In this document: positions 9,312 through 18,153 of the stretch, piece by piece
Position numbering within the stretch: position 1 is the stretch's first letter
Layout: the number at the start of each line of letters is the position of its first letter
Assembly (NCBI RefSeq): GCF_900116535.1
Contig: NZ_FPAU01000010.1
Coordinates: 28,354 to 92,353 of the forward strand
Source of the DNA: Kosakonia arachidis
Lineage (GTDB): Bacteria; Pseudomonadota; Gammaproteobacteria; Enterobacterales; Enterobacteriaceae
Direction: 5' to 3'
DNA length: 64,000 nt
The notes under the pieces: model-generated
The model's database searches: none
The model's input: the letters and a program-made list of their open reading frames with translations, nothing else
What the model was told of the DNA's origin: nothing
Translations under genes and position numbers: made by a program

Positions 9312-9900
9312 ACATTGGATTGCTAGCTGGCGGGATTTCGCCAATCCCCGATTTAAATTTTGCGAGCCAACGAAACAGTCTATCGATTTGGAAAAACTTG
9401 CGGGCGAAGAATTTTTAGCCCGTGTCTTGTTGGTCCGTCGTACTGGCATGGAACAAGGAGGCTTTCGCACCATTCTGGTAGCCCATGCGGAAACACTGCA
9501 TGCCTCTGGCTCTGCGCTACGTTGGGCGGCAGATGTACGCGATGTTTTAGCTGAGCCCGCCACCGCAGATATCTATCTCTTTTTAGAGATCGCATCGGCA
9601 TCTTTAGATGATTGTCTTAGGCTCGAGGCCGACGATCAATATTGCAGAAAGTATGTCAAGAGACCGAACGAAAGCGGAGAGGTGTTTTTGAAGCGTACTT
9701 TCCTTGCTGCACCAGTCGACCCTAGGAGAGTGGGTGATATGGCGGACCCACTGTCAGCCTCACTTTTGCAAGCAGCCAAGCTACACAGTTGGTTTTCGCC
9801 CGAGGACCAGGCGCATTGGCGTCAGGCTTTAATGTCTGGTGTCACAGGCCAGGAACTTGCTGCACAAATCCTTGAGAATGTTTCCGGGGAAGGCGAATGA
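9301..9900 (+). CDS. Lamassu/ABC-3C middle component (LmuC-like)
   Basis: The 199-residue product begins at ATG 9301 inside the end of the nuclease gene, with GGAG just upstream, and overlaps the ATPase gene by four bases (ATGA). Both overlaps point to translational coupling and fixed stoichiometry. Size and position match the small middle component of ABC-three-component/Lamassu systems, which bridges effector and SMC ATPase. No catalytic motif is visible. The assignment depends on gene order and on the identity of its two neighbours. Confidence 0.65.
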   Translation: MQIEHWIASWRDFANPRFKFCEPTKQSIDLEKLAGEEFLARVLLVRRTGMEQGGFRTILVAHAETLHASGSALRWAADVRDVLAEPATADIYLFLEIASASLDDCLRLEADDQYCRKYVKRPNESGEVFLKRTFLAAPVDPRRVGDMADPLSASLLQAAKLHSWFSPEDQAHWRQALMSGVTGQELAAQILENVSGEGE

Positions 9901-12839
9901 CGCTTTTGAAGAATATTACACTTAGCAACATCAGAAGATTCGCAGCGGACGTTAAGGTCCCCATATCTTCACAAGCGACGATATTTTTAGCGCCGAATGG
10001 TACTGGAAAGACAGCGTTGTTTGAGGCGATTGAATTAGCATTGACTGGCACTGTAGCCCGTCTTAATGAGGATATGTTTGCACTTGTGCGGGAAGGTGCG
10101 CAGCGAGCAGAAGTTCACCTGGATTTCGGCGATTTTGAACACAGAGCTATCGTTACCACAGATGCGACGCCAGTATATTGGAGTGGGCGCTCTCAATTGC
10201 ATGGGAACGTAAATCAGGAAGACCTTGGGTACTTACTACGACTGACTCATTTGCTCGATCAACGCGATAAGCACTGGTTCATCCAAGAAGAATCATCAAG
10301 CGCTGGTGATCAGCTGACTAGGCTGCCGATCGGAAAGGATGCCCAATATGCTAGTGCTTTAATAACAGGCCTTAAGCAGGCCGTGACTAAAGTACGGACG
10401 GAGCAGGAACGGAACACTCTCGATGCTCAGAACAAAGTTCAGATTTGGAATAACCTCTTGCAACAGCGTAACGAGGCGAAAGAGCGGATCAGTGGAGAAT
10501 TGCCCACATTCGAGCAAATTGCTATCGCACTGCAATTATATTCTTCAGACCAGATAAGCGCAGATAATCTGGATAGTCTAGAAGCTGCTCAGGCTGTTTG
10601 CACGAGTAACATTCAGACAGAATTGCAGGGGCTGAGAGAAAAGTATGTTGCGCTGCAACAGATGAATGAGGTCTGTAGTGCATTTACATTAGCGGTGGAT
10701 GCCTCAAACCGCCTGGTAGAATTGAAGTCTACGCGTCAACAAGCCCATGAAGAAGCGCAGCGAATGCGTGATGCGTCTGCGGTTAGAGTTACACAAGCTG
10801 CTGCTGCGCACATTGAAGCGGATCTTGACCTGAGGCGCGTCAGGGACGAGCTTATTAAGGTAGAGGAGTGGGAACGGCTGCATCAAACTCTTAAAATCGA
10901 AAACGAAGCATTGGAAAGAGAGCGGCAAGCATACGTTCAGTGCGTCTCAGTCCGCGCATCGACTGCTAGTACACTGAAAGAGGCGGAAGATGTTGAAGAC
11001 GCCTATATACAGTGGACTGCCACACGAGCCGATTGGCAAACTAAGGCAGCCGAGCTCGAAGTGGCTTCTCGCATGTGGTTTGAATGGAGTGCCGATGCCG
11101 AGCAAATTCGAGTCATAGACGAGCACGTTAAAAGCTTTAACCAATCAATAGAAGATCAACTGCGATTGCTTGGCGAAAAAGTGGCTGAGCATGAAATAGC
11201 TATTAAGCGTGCGACTGAAGCAAGAGGGCGTCTGCACACCTTGCAACAATCCAGCGATAGTATCAGGGCCGCAGTGGCAGCAATCGCCGCAGATCTATCG
11301 GACACTCGAGGAGACTGTCCTGTTTGTGGGATCGAGCACGGAGTGACTGAGCTTAGGCTCCGAATTGACAACCAATTGCAGGCGGTCGACCCAGTTTTGC
11401 GTAGCCTTGCAGAATATGAGCGCGAATGTCGGAATGCGGTTGCGCAGTCTGTGCGGAATAAGGATGAAGCCACACAATTGTACGATCAAAGCGTCGCCTT
11501 ACGCGATCGCGCGATCAGTGAGCGAGATTCTCTTCTGGGGCGAGTCGATTTAGTGCGCAAGCTTCAAATCTTCGAGGAAGCGAATCTTGAGATCGCAAGC
11601 GAACGGCTGGCTGCACGGCGTAAGGAACTCGACTTGGCTAAGGTAGCACTTGATGAGTTTTCACAGCAGCTAGCTCCACGGCACTCAGTTGAGGCGATTA
11701 CGCAATATCGCCAACACGCTCATCGTGCGGTTGAAAGCGAAAACCAAGCAGCGCAAGCCTTACGCCGTCGCGAAACGACAGTTTCAATGCTCCAGCAACA
11801 GTGTGAGGAGTTCTCATCGCTAATAACACCGCCTCGCTCCCTAAAATTGATTAAAGAAGATTTGGCTCGGTTGGGGGAGCTCGCAGATACTAAGCTATTT
11901 GAACGGCGACAAGCCGAAGCACTCGCCGATGCTGGGGAAGCGAATCTGCGCCAATCTAAATCGCTTTTTGATGGCACGCATGCAGAGTGGCAATCCTACT
12001 TTGACCGGGTGGTTGAATGCCGCGAACGTTGGACATTGCAACATCTTACCGGTGAACCTGATCAGTCTATTTTGACTGCAACTTTGGCTGATTGTGAGTC
12101 GGCAACGTCGCGATTGGTCGATTCACTCGCCGAGCTTGGTGAGATTAGACAGGATATCGCGCGATTGCGCGGTGCAGTTGACTATCGGAAGTCGCAGGAG
12201 ATCATCGACACTCAGCGGGGAGAACGTAGTGAGTTGGATCACGGTATCTATCTCATACAAAATCTTGACGCAGCATCAAATGAATTGAAGCGTGTTGATG
12301 AAAGAAGATTGACGCTTGATACATTCTCAACAGCTTTAACGAATGAAGTTGAGCAGATCCATACTCGGTTGCTCGATATCGAACCATTATGGCAATCGCT
12401 CCTTAGTCGAATTGTTCGCGAGCCAAGATTTAGTCAGACTGGCCTTCAATACCTTCGCCGCCGTAATAAAGCTCATGCTCATGTACAGGTGCCTGTTGGG
12501 GAGCGTGAGGCACCGGCTTACAAAGTGGCCAGCGAAGCGCAGAAAGCGGACTTACAGCTTTCATTCCTATTGTCAATGGCACAGGTTCATCGTTGGTCGC
12601 CTTGGAAAGCTTTACTGCTGGATGATCCAACGCAGCATCATGACTTGGTACATGCCTCAGCCGTGTTTGATGTGCTTCGCGACTACATTGTTGACTATGG
12701 GTTTCAAACGATTGTAACGACCCATGACCCTGTGCAAGCCCGATTCTTTGCTCGCAAGCTTGCAAATGATGGCGTTCAAGCACAAATAGTAACACTGGCT
12801 CCGGTTGCCGGAGGTATTGGAGTGCATTCACTCGTTTAA
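9897..12839 (+). CDS. Lamassu/ABC-3C SMC-like ATPase (LmuB-like)
   Basis: The 980-residue protein has the architecture of an SMC/Rad50-type ATPase. Walker A lies at residues 33-39 (PNGTGKT), followed by long coiled coils and a zinc-hook motif CPVC at about 474-477 midway. A C-terminal ATPase half follows with the signature region EAQKADLQLSFLLS, Walker B LLLDDP and the switch histidine in TTHDP. One CxxC per chain implies hook-mediated dimerisation. In Lamassu this subunit is thought to sense phage or plasmid DNA structures and release the nuclease. Walker B reads DDP rather than the usual DE; whether hydrolysis is affected cannot be told from sequence. Confidence 0.8.
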   Translation: MTLLKNITLSNIRRFAADVKVPISSQATIFLAPNGTGKTALFEAIELALTGTVARLNEDMFALVREGAQRAEVHLDFGDFEHRAIVTTDATPVYWSGRSQLHGNVNQEDLGYLLRLTHLLDQRDKHWFIQEESSSAGDQLTRLPIGKDAQYASALITGLKQAVTKVRTEQERNTLDAQNKVQIWNNLLQQRNEAKERISGELPTFEQIAIALQLYSSDQISADNLDSLEAAQAVCTSNIQTELQGLREKYVALQQMNEVCSAFTLAVDASNRLVELKSTRQQAHEEAQRMRDASAVRVTQAAAAHIEADLDLRRVRDELIKVEEWERLHQTLKIENEALERERQAYVQCVSVRASTASTLKEAEDVEDAYIQWTATRADWQTKAAELEVASRMWFEWSADAEQIRVIDEHVKSFNQSIEDQLRLLGEKVAEHEIAIKRATEARGRLHTLQQSSDSIRAAVAAIAADLSDTRGDCPVCGIEHGVTELRLRIDNQLQAVDPVLRSLAEYERECRNAVAQSVRNKDEATQLYDQSVALRDRAISERDSLLGRVDLVRKLQIFEEANLEIASERLAARRKELDLAKVALDEFSQQLAPRHSVEAITQYRQHAHRAVESENQAAQALRRRETTVSMLQQQCEEFSSLITPPRSLKLIKEDLARLGELADTKLFERRQAEALADAGEANLRQSKSLFDGTHAEWQSYFDRVVECRERWTLQHLTGEPDQSILTATLADCESATSRLVDSLAELGEIRQDIARLRGAVDYRKSQEIIDTQRGERSELDHGIYLIQNLDAASNELKRVDERRLTLDTFSTALTNEVEQIHTRLLDIEPLWQSLLSRIVREPRFSQTGLQYLRRRNKAHAHVQVPVGEREAPAYKVASEAQKADLQLSFLLSMAQVHRWSPWKALLLDDPTQHHDLVHASAVFDVLRDYIVDYGFQTIVTTHDPVQARFFARKLANDGVQAQIVTLAPVAGGIGVHSLV

Positions 12840-13060
12840 ATTGTATTAGCTCAGACTTGAGCTGACAGTTTTCACCGGCAGCACACAATCAAATCTGACA
12901 GTCTCGGACGTTGACTTAGCCGGATTGGAGGGGACTTCTAAAGTTACTGGCATGGATTTCTGGGATACTTACGCCATCACTTGGACGCTTGTGCTCTTCA
13001 AAATAGATAGTTAATAATAAATAAGTTGTTAATTTTTATCATAATAACATAGGGGGCACC

Positions 13061-14047
13061 TTGAGAGATAAACCTTCAGATTTAGAGAGACTTATTCATG
13101 AATCTCTGGAGCAGCTAGGTTGGGCGGCTGACGCTACAGCTATCGCTGAACGAGTAAATAGACTTAATATAGGCCTTCCGTTAGAAGACGAGTTTTCTAT
13201 TATCTGTGGCTGGCTCGGTCAATGTAACTTAGTTCATAAATTAGATCAGCAGCAGTATCCGACTAGTTCTAACGAGACTTTTCAGGTTCCTGATTTACTA
13301 GCAAACTTTAACGTGCGTGGTGCAAGTAATACTACTGTTTTAATTGAAGTTAAGTCTTGCATGGGAAATGTTTTGTCTTTTCGGCCTGATTACGTATCTA
13401 GATTAAGGGCTTATGGGAAAATGTTAGGACTACCCGTTTTAATTGCTTGGAGAAGATATGGAATTTGGAGTTTGGTAGATTTAGACGTATTTACGAAGGC
13501 CAAGAAGAATTTCAATCTTAATTTCAATGATGCAATGCGAAATAGCTTGATGAGTAAAGTTCTCGGCGATTTCTCTTACACTCCACAAGTTAATTCGGGT
13601 GTCCATATTAGCTTTAAGAAAGAAAAGCTTATTGAAGTCTTAAAAACAGATGAAGGGATACAAGAAAACTGGCATATGGTCATAGATGACGTGTATTTCA
13701 CTAACGGGGACAATGAGCAGTTAAGATATCTGTCGCCAATTGCTCAGCAACTATTCCATTCTTGGGATCTTACTACAACAGAATCACACTCTGATTCTCA
13801 CGTGATTATGCATAATATAATTGATGAAGAATCGGGAATGTTTGCGCATATGGCTTTAACTAGATTGCTTTCTTTTCACGGTCGAGAAGATGAGGTTCAT
13901 TGGAGACATCATTTGCAACATGATGCAACAATCTCAAGTATCTCAGATTTCAGAAGGGGGATTGAAGAGAACCTGAAAGCAGGTATTATTAAATACATTT
14001 TTGACATTGAACCAGTAAATACACCGGCTTTTATCAATGAAATATAA
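13061..14047 (+). CDS. PD-(D/E)XK-like nuclease-fold protein, TTG start
   Basis: The frame starts with TTG at 13061, supported by AGGGGG about six bases upstream; no in-frame ATG gives a better signal. The 328-residue product contains VPDLLANF (residues ~83-90) and VLIEVKSC (~103-110), the D...ExK spacing of PD-(D/E)XK nucleases. A preceding segment (EDEFSIICGWLGQCNLVHKL) may be a small helical domain. It lies 220 bp behind the Lamassu operon, on the same strand but AT-rich, so it is probably a separate cargo gene. It could be a restriction-like or other defence nuclease; no partner gene is adjacent. Confidence 0.55.
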   Translation: MRDKPSDLERLIHESLEQLGWAADATAIAERVNRLNIGLPLEDEFSIICGWLGQCNLVHKLDQQQYPTSSNETFQVPDLLANFNVRGASNTTVLIEVKSCMGNVLSFRPDYVSRLRAYGKMLGLPVLIAWRRYGIWSLVDLDVFTKAKKNFNLNFNDAMRNSLMSKVLGDFSYTPQVNSGVHISFKKEKLIEVLKTDEGIQENWHMVIDDVYFTNGDNEQLRYLSPIAQQLFHSWDLTTTESHSDSHVIMHNIIDEESGMFAHMALTRLLSFHGREDEVHWRHHLQHDATISSISDFRRGIEENLKAGIIKYIFDIEPVNTPAFINEI

Positions 14048-14350
14048 TACGTATATGTTGTCGATTGGCTTTCCACTTTTGGCACGGAGCGGAAGTGCCT
14101 GCAACAGAGGGGCTGGTGTGAGCGAAGAAAAGACATTCAGAATGTGTTTGTATACAAAAGATGGAGGCGTCGCCTGACATCAGGGCGTAGTTGTCAATCG
14201 GGAGCAGGCCAATGTTAATTGACATAATTCATCGTTAATTTAACTCCTGTAAGATTGAACGATACTATGAAAACCCTCATCAATACTTATTGATATGCTA
14301 CAACGTAAATGGCATACATCACCCAACAAGTTGGCATTAAAATTATTATC
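14048..14350. other. intergenic region between convergent genes
   Basis: About 300 bases with no supported gene, lying between the rightward nuclease-like gene and the leftward membrane-protein gene. It ends in the heptanucleotide repeat tract. A short stretch near 14070-14100 (GGCACGGAGCGGAAGTGCC) resembles, in inverted orientation, sequence near 15738-15760, which suggests small decayed repeats. Confidence 0.3.
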
Positions 14351-14413
14351 TTTTATCTTTTATCTTTTATCTTTTATCTTTTATCTTTTATCTTTTATCT
14401 TTTATCTTTTATC
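14351..14413. repeat. tandem heptanucleotide repeat (TTTTATC)9
   Basis: Nine perfect copies of TTTTATC fill 14351-14413, with partial units on both sides. The stop codon of the leftward membrane-protein gene (14402-14404) lies inside the tract. On that strand the coding frame meets TAA within the first units, so changes in copy number would not alter the protein unless nearly all units were lost. Such tracts are prone to slippage; here it would mainly change the length of the shared 3' region. Confidence 0.9.
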
Positions 14414-15463
14414 TTTTCCAAGTATTCTAGGGATGATTTTAACAAAATTTCTAGTCAGTTCAGAATCAGATTTCGCTCTTTCAAGTTCGACCGTTGTTTG
14501 CCCTTTTTCAAGGACAAAGTTGCGCTCTGTTTTTGACAATGCTTCAATTGAAACTTTCAAACCTTCTTGGTTGTTTGTTATATATGAAAACTCAACTGCT
14601 GCTAACTTTGATTCAATATTCGTTAATTCGTTTTGAAAGTACTTTATTTCAGCGAGACCATTCCTATAAAGGCGCAAGAAGAAATACGAGAAAATTTCAA
14701 TGAAAATGACTAAGAATATTCTTGGAATTATTGGGAGAATTAGATTTTTAATAAATTTCGCGTTTGCTTCATTTCCTTCCGATGCTAATTGCTTTAATAA
14801 TTGTGACGCATCAACCATTGAAACTGTAGACCACAATAAATAGAGCCCCCCTGCAGTGATGGACATTCCAATGAGAAGGTTTATATTTGAGCGAAGCCGT
14901 AAATCTGTTATCTCACGACTCAATCTAATAACAATATTTTTTGAGGCATCAGTCAATCTATCAAAGCCGAGTTTTTCCTTGATACTATCTTTTAGTTCAA
15001 TTGCTTCATCTCTAAAAATAGTTTTTATAGAGTCTTCACTAATTTGTGCTACAGCATTACTTATAACTACTTTTTTTTCTTCTTCACTGAGTCCTTTCTC
15101 TGATTCAAATGATTCAATTTTGTTTTTCAGGCTTGTGACTTGCGCCTCAGTCCATTCTCTTTGACTTGATAATTCCTTTAAAAACTTATCTAAGGCTAAG
15201 GTGTTTGCAACCTTTCTTTCAGGTTCTTCTTTAGCCCCTGATTGAAGATATAAGAATGAAAAAACAACAACTGAAATAAATAATAAGACTAGAGGTGCAG
15301 CATTTTTATTTAGATTGAATAGGAAACTAAAATACTCTAGAAATGTGTACGAAAAAAAACTAAGTAAAGAAAACAAACCACTTACGACAGCAACCAATAT
15401 CAAAATCTTTTTAGTTACTATTCTTCTTGCAGAGAAAACCAGTGCGGATAAAAATTCAGACAT
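14402..15463 (-). CDS. hypothetical membrane protein with coiled coil
   Basis: The 353-residue protein has four hydrophobic segments: about residues 18-42, 56-75, 200-222 and 246-268. Between the first and second pairs lies a charged, Glu/Lys-rich stretch (about 78-190) likely to form a coiled coil, and a second helical segment follows the last membrane segment. It ends GKDKR inside the heptanucleotide tract. I do not recognise a family. Its place among defence genes makes a membrane effector or sensor possible, but nothing in the sequence proves that. Confidence 0.6.
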   Translation of the reverse strand: MSEFLSALVFSARRIVTKKILILVAVVSGLFSLLSFFSYTFLEYFSFLFNLNKNAAPLVLLFISVVVFSFLYLQSGAKEEPERKVANTLALDKFLKELSSQREWTEAQVTSLKNKIESFESEKGLSEEEKKVVISNAVAQISEDSIKTIFRDEAIELKDSIKEKLGFDRLTDASKNIVIRLSREITDLRLRSNINLLIGMSITAGGLYLLWSTVSMVDASQLLKQLASEGNEANAKFIKNLILPIIPRIFLVIFIEIFSYFFLRLYRNGLAEIKYFQNELTNIESKLAAVEFSYITNNQEGLKVSIEALSKTERNFVLEKGQTTVELERAKSDSELTRNFVKIIPRILGKDKR

Positions 15464-15876
15464 GAGTTACCTTTGATTTATGATTTCTATTGATAAACAC
15501 GCGAAATTTACTTTCAACCTAAAAATACCAACACCTGAGTAACGTTTCTTTTTATGTGTGTACGATGAATCTAATCCTTTCCCTAAGATAGTTCAATGTT
15601 TTTTAGGTGTGTGTACTTTAAAAATAACGCTAGTTGCTCAAAATACGTTCAGTGGAAACGGTTCCGATTCGGAAATGTTTTCCGCAAAACTAACTTTAGA
15701 AAAATAAATGTAACAAGTGTTTCAAACGGTAATGGCAATGTCCGCTCCTGGCACGAAACTGCTGTGGGTAGGGCCATGGGGCAGCTTTGAGCAAGGTACG
15801 GAAGTTCGCAACGCCAACAACTGCATGACTAATAATAAGCTGTCTTAATCAACAAGGATCAGGTCAAAGAGATATG
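15464..15876. other. intergenic region, no supported gene
   Basis: About 410 bases upstream of the membrane-protein gene. Short rightward frames here (for example 15596-15790) are basic, lack ribosome-binding sites and look spurious. The stretch around 15738-15780 is more GC-rich and carries TGTCCGCTCCTGGCACGAA, similar to a decayed inverted copy near 14070-14100. Confidence 0.3.
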
Positions 15877-16212
15877 TCATTTATTTAATTCCTTCAGAAC
15901 CTTACATTTAGCGGTAGTCCCATATATGTTATTTGTATATGCTGTAGTCTCTTGAACAATGAAGTCATTTGCATCTTTGTATAATTTATCGTTAACAGAA
16001 TAATAATCAGGATTATCGGAAGAATTTAAGTGCTTTCCCGCTACTAGAACAAAAGTAACATCACCGTTATTGTAAACTTCTGAAACTATATCCCCTGAAT
16101 CATCTCCATAAGTGATAAGGCATGTTGCATAACCTTTACTCTCAAGTTTCTGATCACAACCAATTAACCCCATAGATGCAACAACAAATACTGAAAGTGC
16201 TGGAATTTTCAT
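15877..16212 (-). CDS. small putative lipoprotein
   Basis: The 111-residue product has a lipoprotein signal: a hydrophobic N terminus (MKIPALSVFVVASMG) ending in LIGC, so Cys19 would be lipidated. The residue after it is aspartate (CDQK), a classic signal for retention in the inner membrane. Two further cysteines (ATCLITYG and AKCKVLK) could pair. No family is recognised. It is isolated, with an AT-rich promoter region upstream. Confidence 0.6.
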   Translation of the reverse strand: MKIPALSVFVVASMGLIGCDQKLESKGYATCLITYGDDSGDIVSEVYNNGDVTFVLVAGKHLNSSDNPDYYSVNDKLYKDANDFIVQETTAYTNNIYGTTAKCKVLKELNK

Positions 16213-16528
16213 TTAAATTACTCTCCAGAAATAAAACATTTCTATAGCATAGTTATAGAAAGTAAGGGATTGCTTTTACGGAAGGTTACCTATGATAAAT
16301 ACTATAGAGTTACTCCGCTAAAGGTAAAGGCCTAGTCAGCAGGGCTTCCTTATATTGCTATATAGCTGGCGGGTAAGAACACTAATGCTCCTGTGTGACA
16401 GGAAACGATTTTCTGATTGATAGCGGCGCAACGACACCTTTTCAATATGGTGAATTACGTGTTCAATAATCAATACGTGCTGAAAATAGCTACTTCCGCT
16501 TCACGCCCTGAGACATTCGACAAGCTTT
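16213..16528. other. region beyond the 3' side of the IS110 transposase
   Basis: About 315 bases between the lipoprotein gene and the transposase stop. Part must be the right end of the IS110 element, but no terminal repeat could be fixed, which is normal for IS110-group elements that lack clear inverted ends. No other gene is supported. Confidence 0.3.
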
Positions 16529-17767
16529 CTACGGCATTAGTAAGGGCGATTTTCGCGCTTCCAGTGCCAGCAAATATTTCGCTTCGTCATAACGGGTTCT
16601 GGTCTTCCAGCAGCGGTAAATAATCCTTATCCATTTGAATGCCAGAGCCCGGATTGCAGACTGATGAGATTTTCCTTTTTCTCGCATCCCCTGATAATAC
16701 AGCTTGGCCCAGTATGATGAGTTAACCGTCTTGGCAGCCCATTCGATAAAGGTTTGCCTGACGAACCTGGCACACTGCCATCGCCAGTGAACCCAGGATT
16801 TTTGACCGCTTCGCTCGGTTACTGGCGCGATGCCAACATAGTTTTGAATTTCTTCGGCGCTGTTAAAGCGGTCGCGGTTATCACCGAGTGCGGCAAGCAT
16901 ACGCGGTCCCATACACGGCCCCATGCCTGGAAGTGATTTGAACAGTTCAGCATCTGGCAATGGGTCAAATAGCGTTTCAATGCGTTCGTCATAGGTTTTG
17001 ATGATTTCACTCACGACTTTAATTTGTGTCGCCAGTGCTGTTGCCATCAAAGCATTAGCTTCTATAACACTCGGGTCTGCAGTCAATGGGATCGCGTTAT
17101 TAATACTTGCAACACGTTGCTCGGTGAGGGCTGTTGCGCGGCCACCTTTGGCATTCAGAAAGTGGCGAACGGTGTCGCGTCTGGCTCGTTTCAGTTTTTG
17201 CAGACTGGGCCACCGTATAATCAGTTCACACAACAGCAAACTACCCCGATGTGAGAACCATTCAAGGGGTTGAGGATAATACTGCTTAAGCGTGTTAATG
17301 AGCCGATTAACAAAGCGGCGTTTGTCTTCTACCAGCAGTCTACGCTGCTCCACTAGTTGTAGAAGTAAACGGATATCAGCATTGTCGGGTTCGATGGCTT
17401 TTATCTTTTGGGGATAGCGAAGCATCAGATCTAACGCTAACTCGGCATCCTGCGGATCATCCTTCGCACCACTTGGCCAGAAGGTCTGCCGATAGCGGGC
17501 CAATGATAACGCGTGTACAGGAAAGACAGTAACAAAGGGGTACTTCTGGAGAGCATACACTACCGGTCCTTTCTTGAGTTCAAGGGCGATAGCGATCCTG
17601 CCTTTGACCTTCTGGTGCAACTCATTGAGCCAGGTATCAAGCGCTTCCGGGGTATGTTTAATCACATGGAATGTGCGCTCACCGTTTTTAAACTGAACGC
17701 AGACATCGTGCTTTCTATCCGCCCAGTCCAGACCAACATGAGCAGCAAACTGATCTATAGCAGTCAT
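16529..17767 (-). CDS. IS110-family transposase (DEDD recombinase)
   Basis: The 412-residue protein has the IS110 layout. The N-terminal RuvC-like DEDD domain has D14 (GLDWAD), a glutamate in ALELKKG (~residue 63), and paired aspartates in GAKDDPQDAELA (~105). The C-terminal domain contains the helix-hairpin-like motif LPGMGP, YVGIAPVTE and RSGQKS with its serine. The start was set at ATG 17767 because AAGGAG lies six bases upstream. IS110 elements integrate using a bridge RNA from a noncoding end. The frame is intact, so the element could be active. Confidence 0.9.
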   Translation of the reverse strand: MTAIDQFAAHVGLDWADRKHDVCVQFKNGERTFHVIKHTPEALDTWLNELHQKVKGRIAIALELKKGPVVYALQKYPFVTVFPVHALSLARYRQTFWPSGAKDDPQDAELALDLMLRYPQKIKAIEPDNADIRLLLQLVEQRRLLVEDKRRFVNRLINTLKQYYPQPLEWFSHRGSLLLCELIIRWPSLQKLKRARRDTVRHFLNAKGGRATALTEQRVASINNAIPLTADPSVIEANALMATALATQIKVVSEIIKTYDERIETLFDPLPDAELFKSLPGMGPCMGPRMLAALGDNRDRFNSAEEIQNYVGIAPVTERSGQKSWVHWRWQCARFVRQTFIEWAAKTVNSSYWAKLYYQGMREKGKSHQSAIRALAFKWIRIIYRCWKTRTRYDEAKYLLALEARKSPLLMP

Positions 17768-18000
17768 CACCAACTCCTTTTAACCGGGGATTGGTATGCA
17801 TTCCACGCTCTTCGAAAGAAATATAGCCAGCAGTTTATCTGCATGCCCTGAGTATTCGTTAGCGAACGTGGAGCACTTACTGGCTCGAAAGCAAAGCGGC
17901 AATCATCAAATCACATGATTCTGGCACAATATTCGTAACCAGTAAGCGCATACCCTGAATCACTTAAAAGTGTAACCCTCAGGGTTCGAATGACTATATC

Positions 18001-18068
18001 TGGCACAGAGCTGCCTGTCAGATTAGGTTTGGCTCTGTGCTATAGCTGTGTCAGGTCAAATCTAATCT
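18001..18068. other. pseudoknot-like inverted repeats upstream of IS110 transposase
   Basis: Two interleaved inverted repeats are visible. GCACAGAGC (18003-18011) pairs with GCTCTGTGC (18032-18040) over nine bases. AGATTAGGTTT (18020-18030, inside the loop) pairs with AAATCTAATCT (18058-18068) over eleven bases with one wobble. Together they would form an H-type pseudoknot on either strand. The position upstream of the transposase is where IS110-group elements encode their noncoding RNA, but whether this segment belongs to the element is not established. Confidence 0.4.
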
Positions 18069-18075
18069 AATACAT

Positions 18076-18127
18076 TTAAATTGAATGTAGACGTCGTGTT
18101 TTTTATCTGACCAGCTCAATCCAAAAC
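18076..18127 (-). pseudogene. relic of a second IS110-type transposase N terminus
   Basis: Bases 18076-18115 match 17689-17728, inside the nearby transposase, at about 31 of 40 positions, nearly all differences being transitions. Read leftwards the relic gives WSDKKHDVYIQFK against WADRKHDVCVQFK in the intact protein. A four-base insertion and loss of both flanks show that it is dead. It must come from a related rather than identical element, because most changes look like long-term codon divergence. Confidence 0.55.
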
Positions 18128-18153
18128 CTTGAGCTGGTCTTAATTCACTTGAG

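Noticed and set aside
14295..14636. Rightward frames through the heptamer repeat
   Set aside because: They consist of repeated FYLLSFI from the TTTTATC tract and antisense to the membrane-protein gene; no ribosome-binding site.
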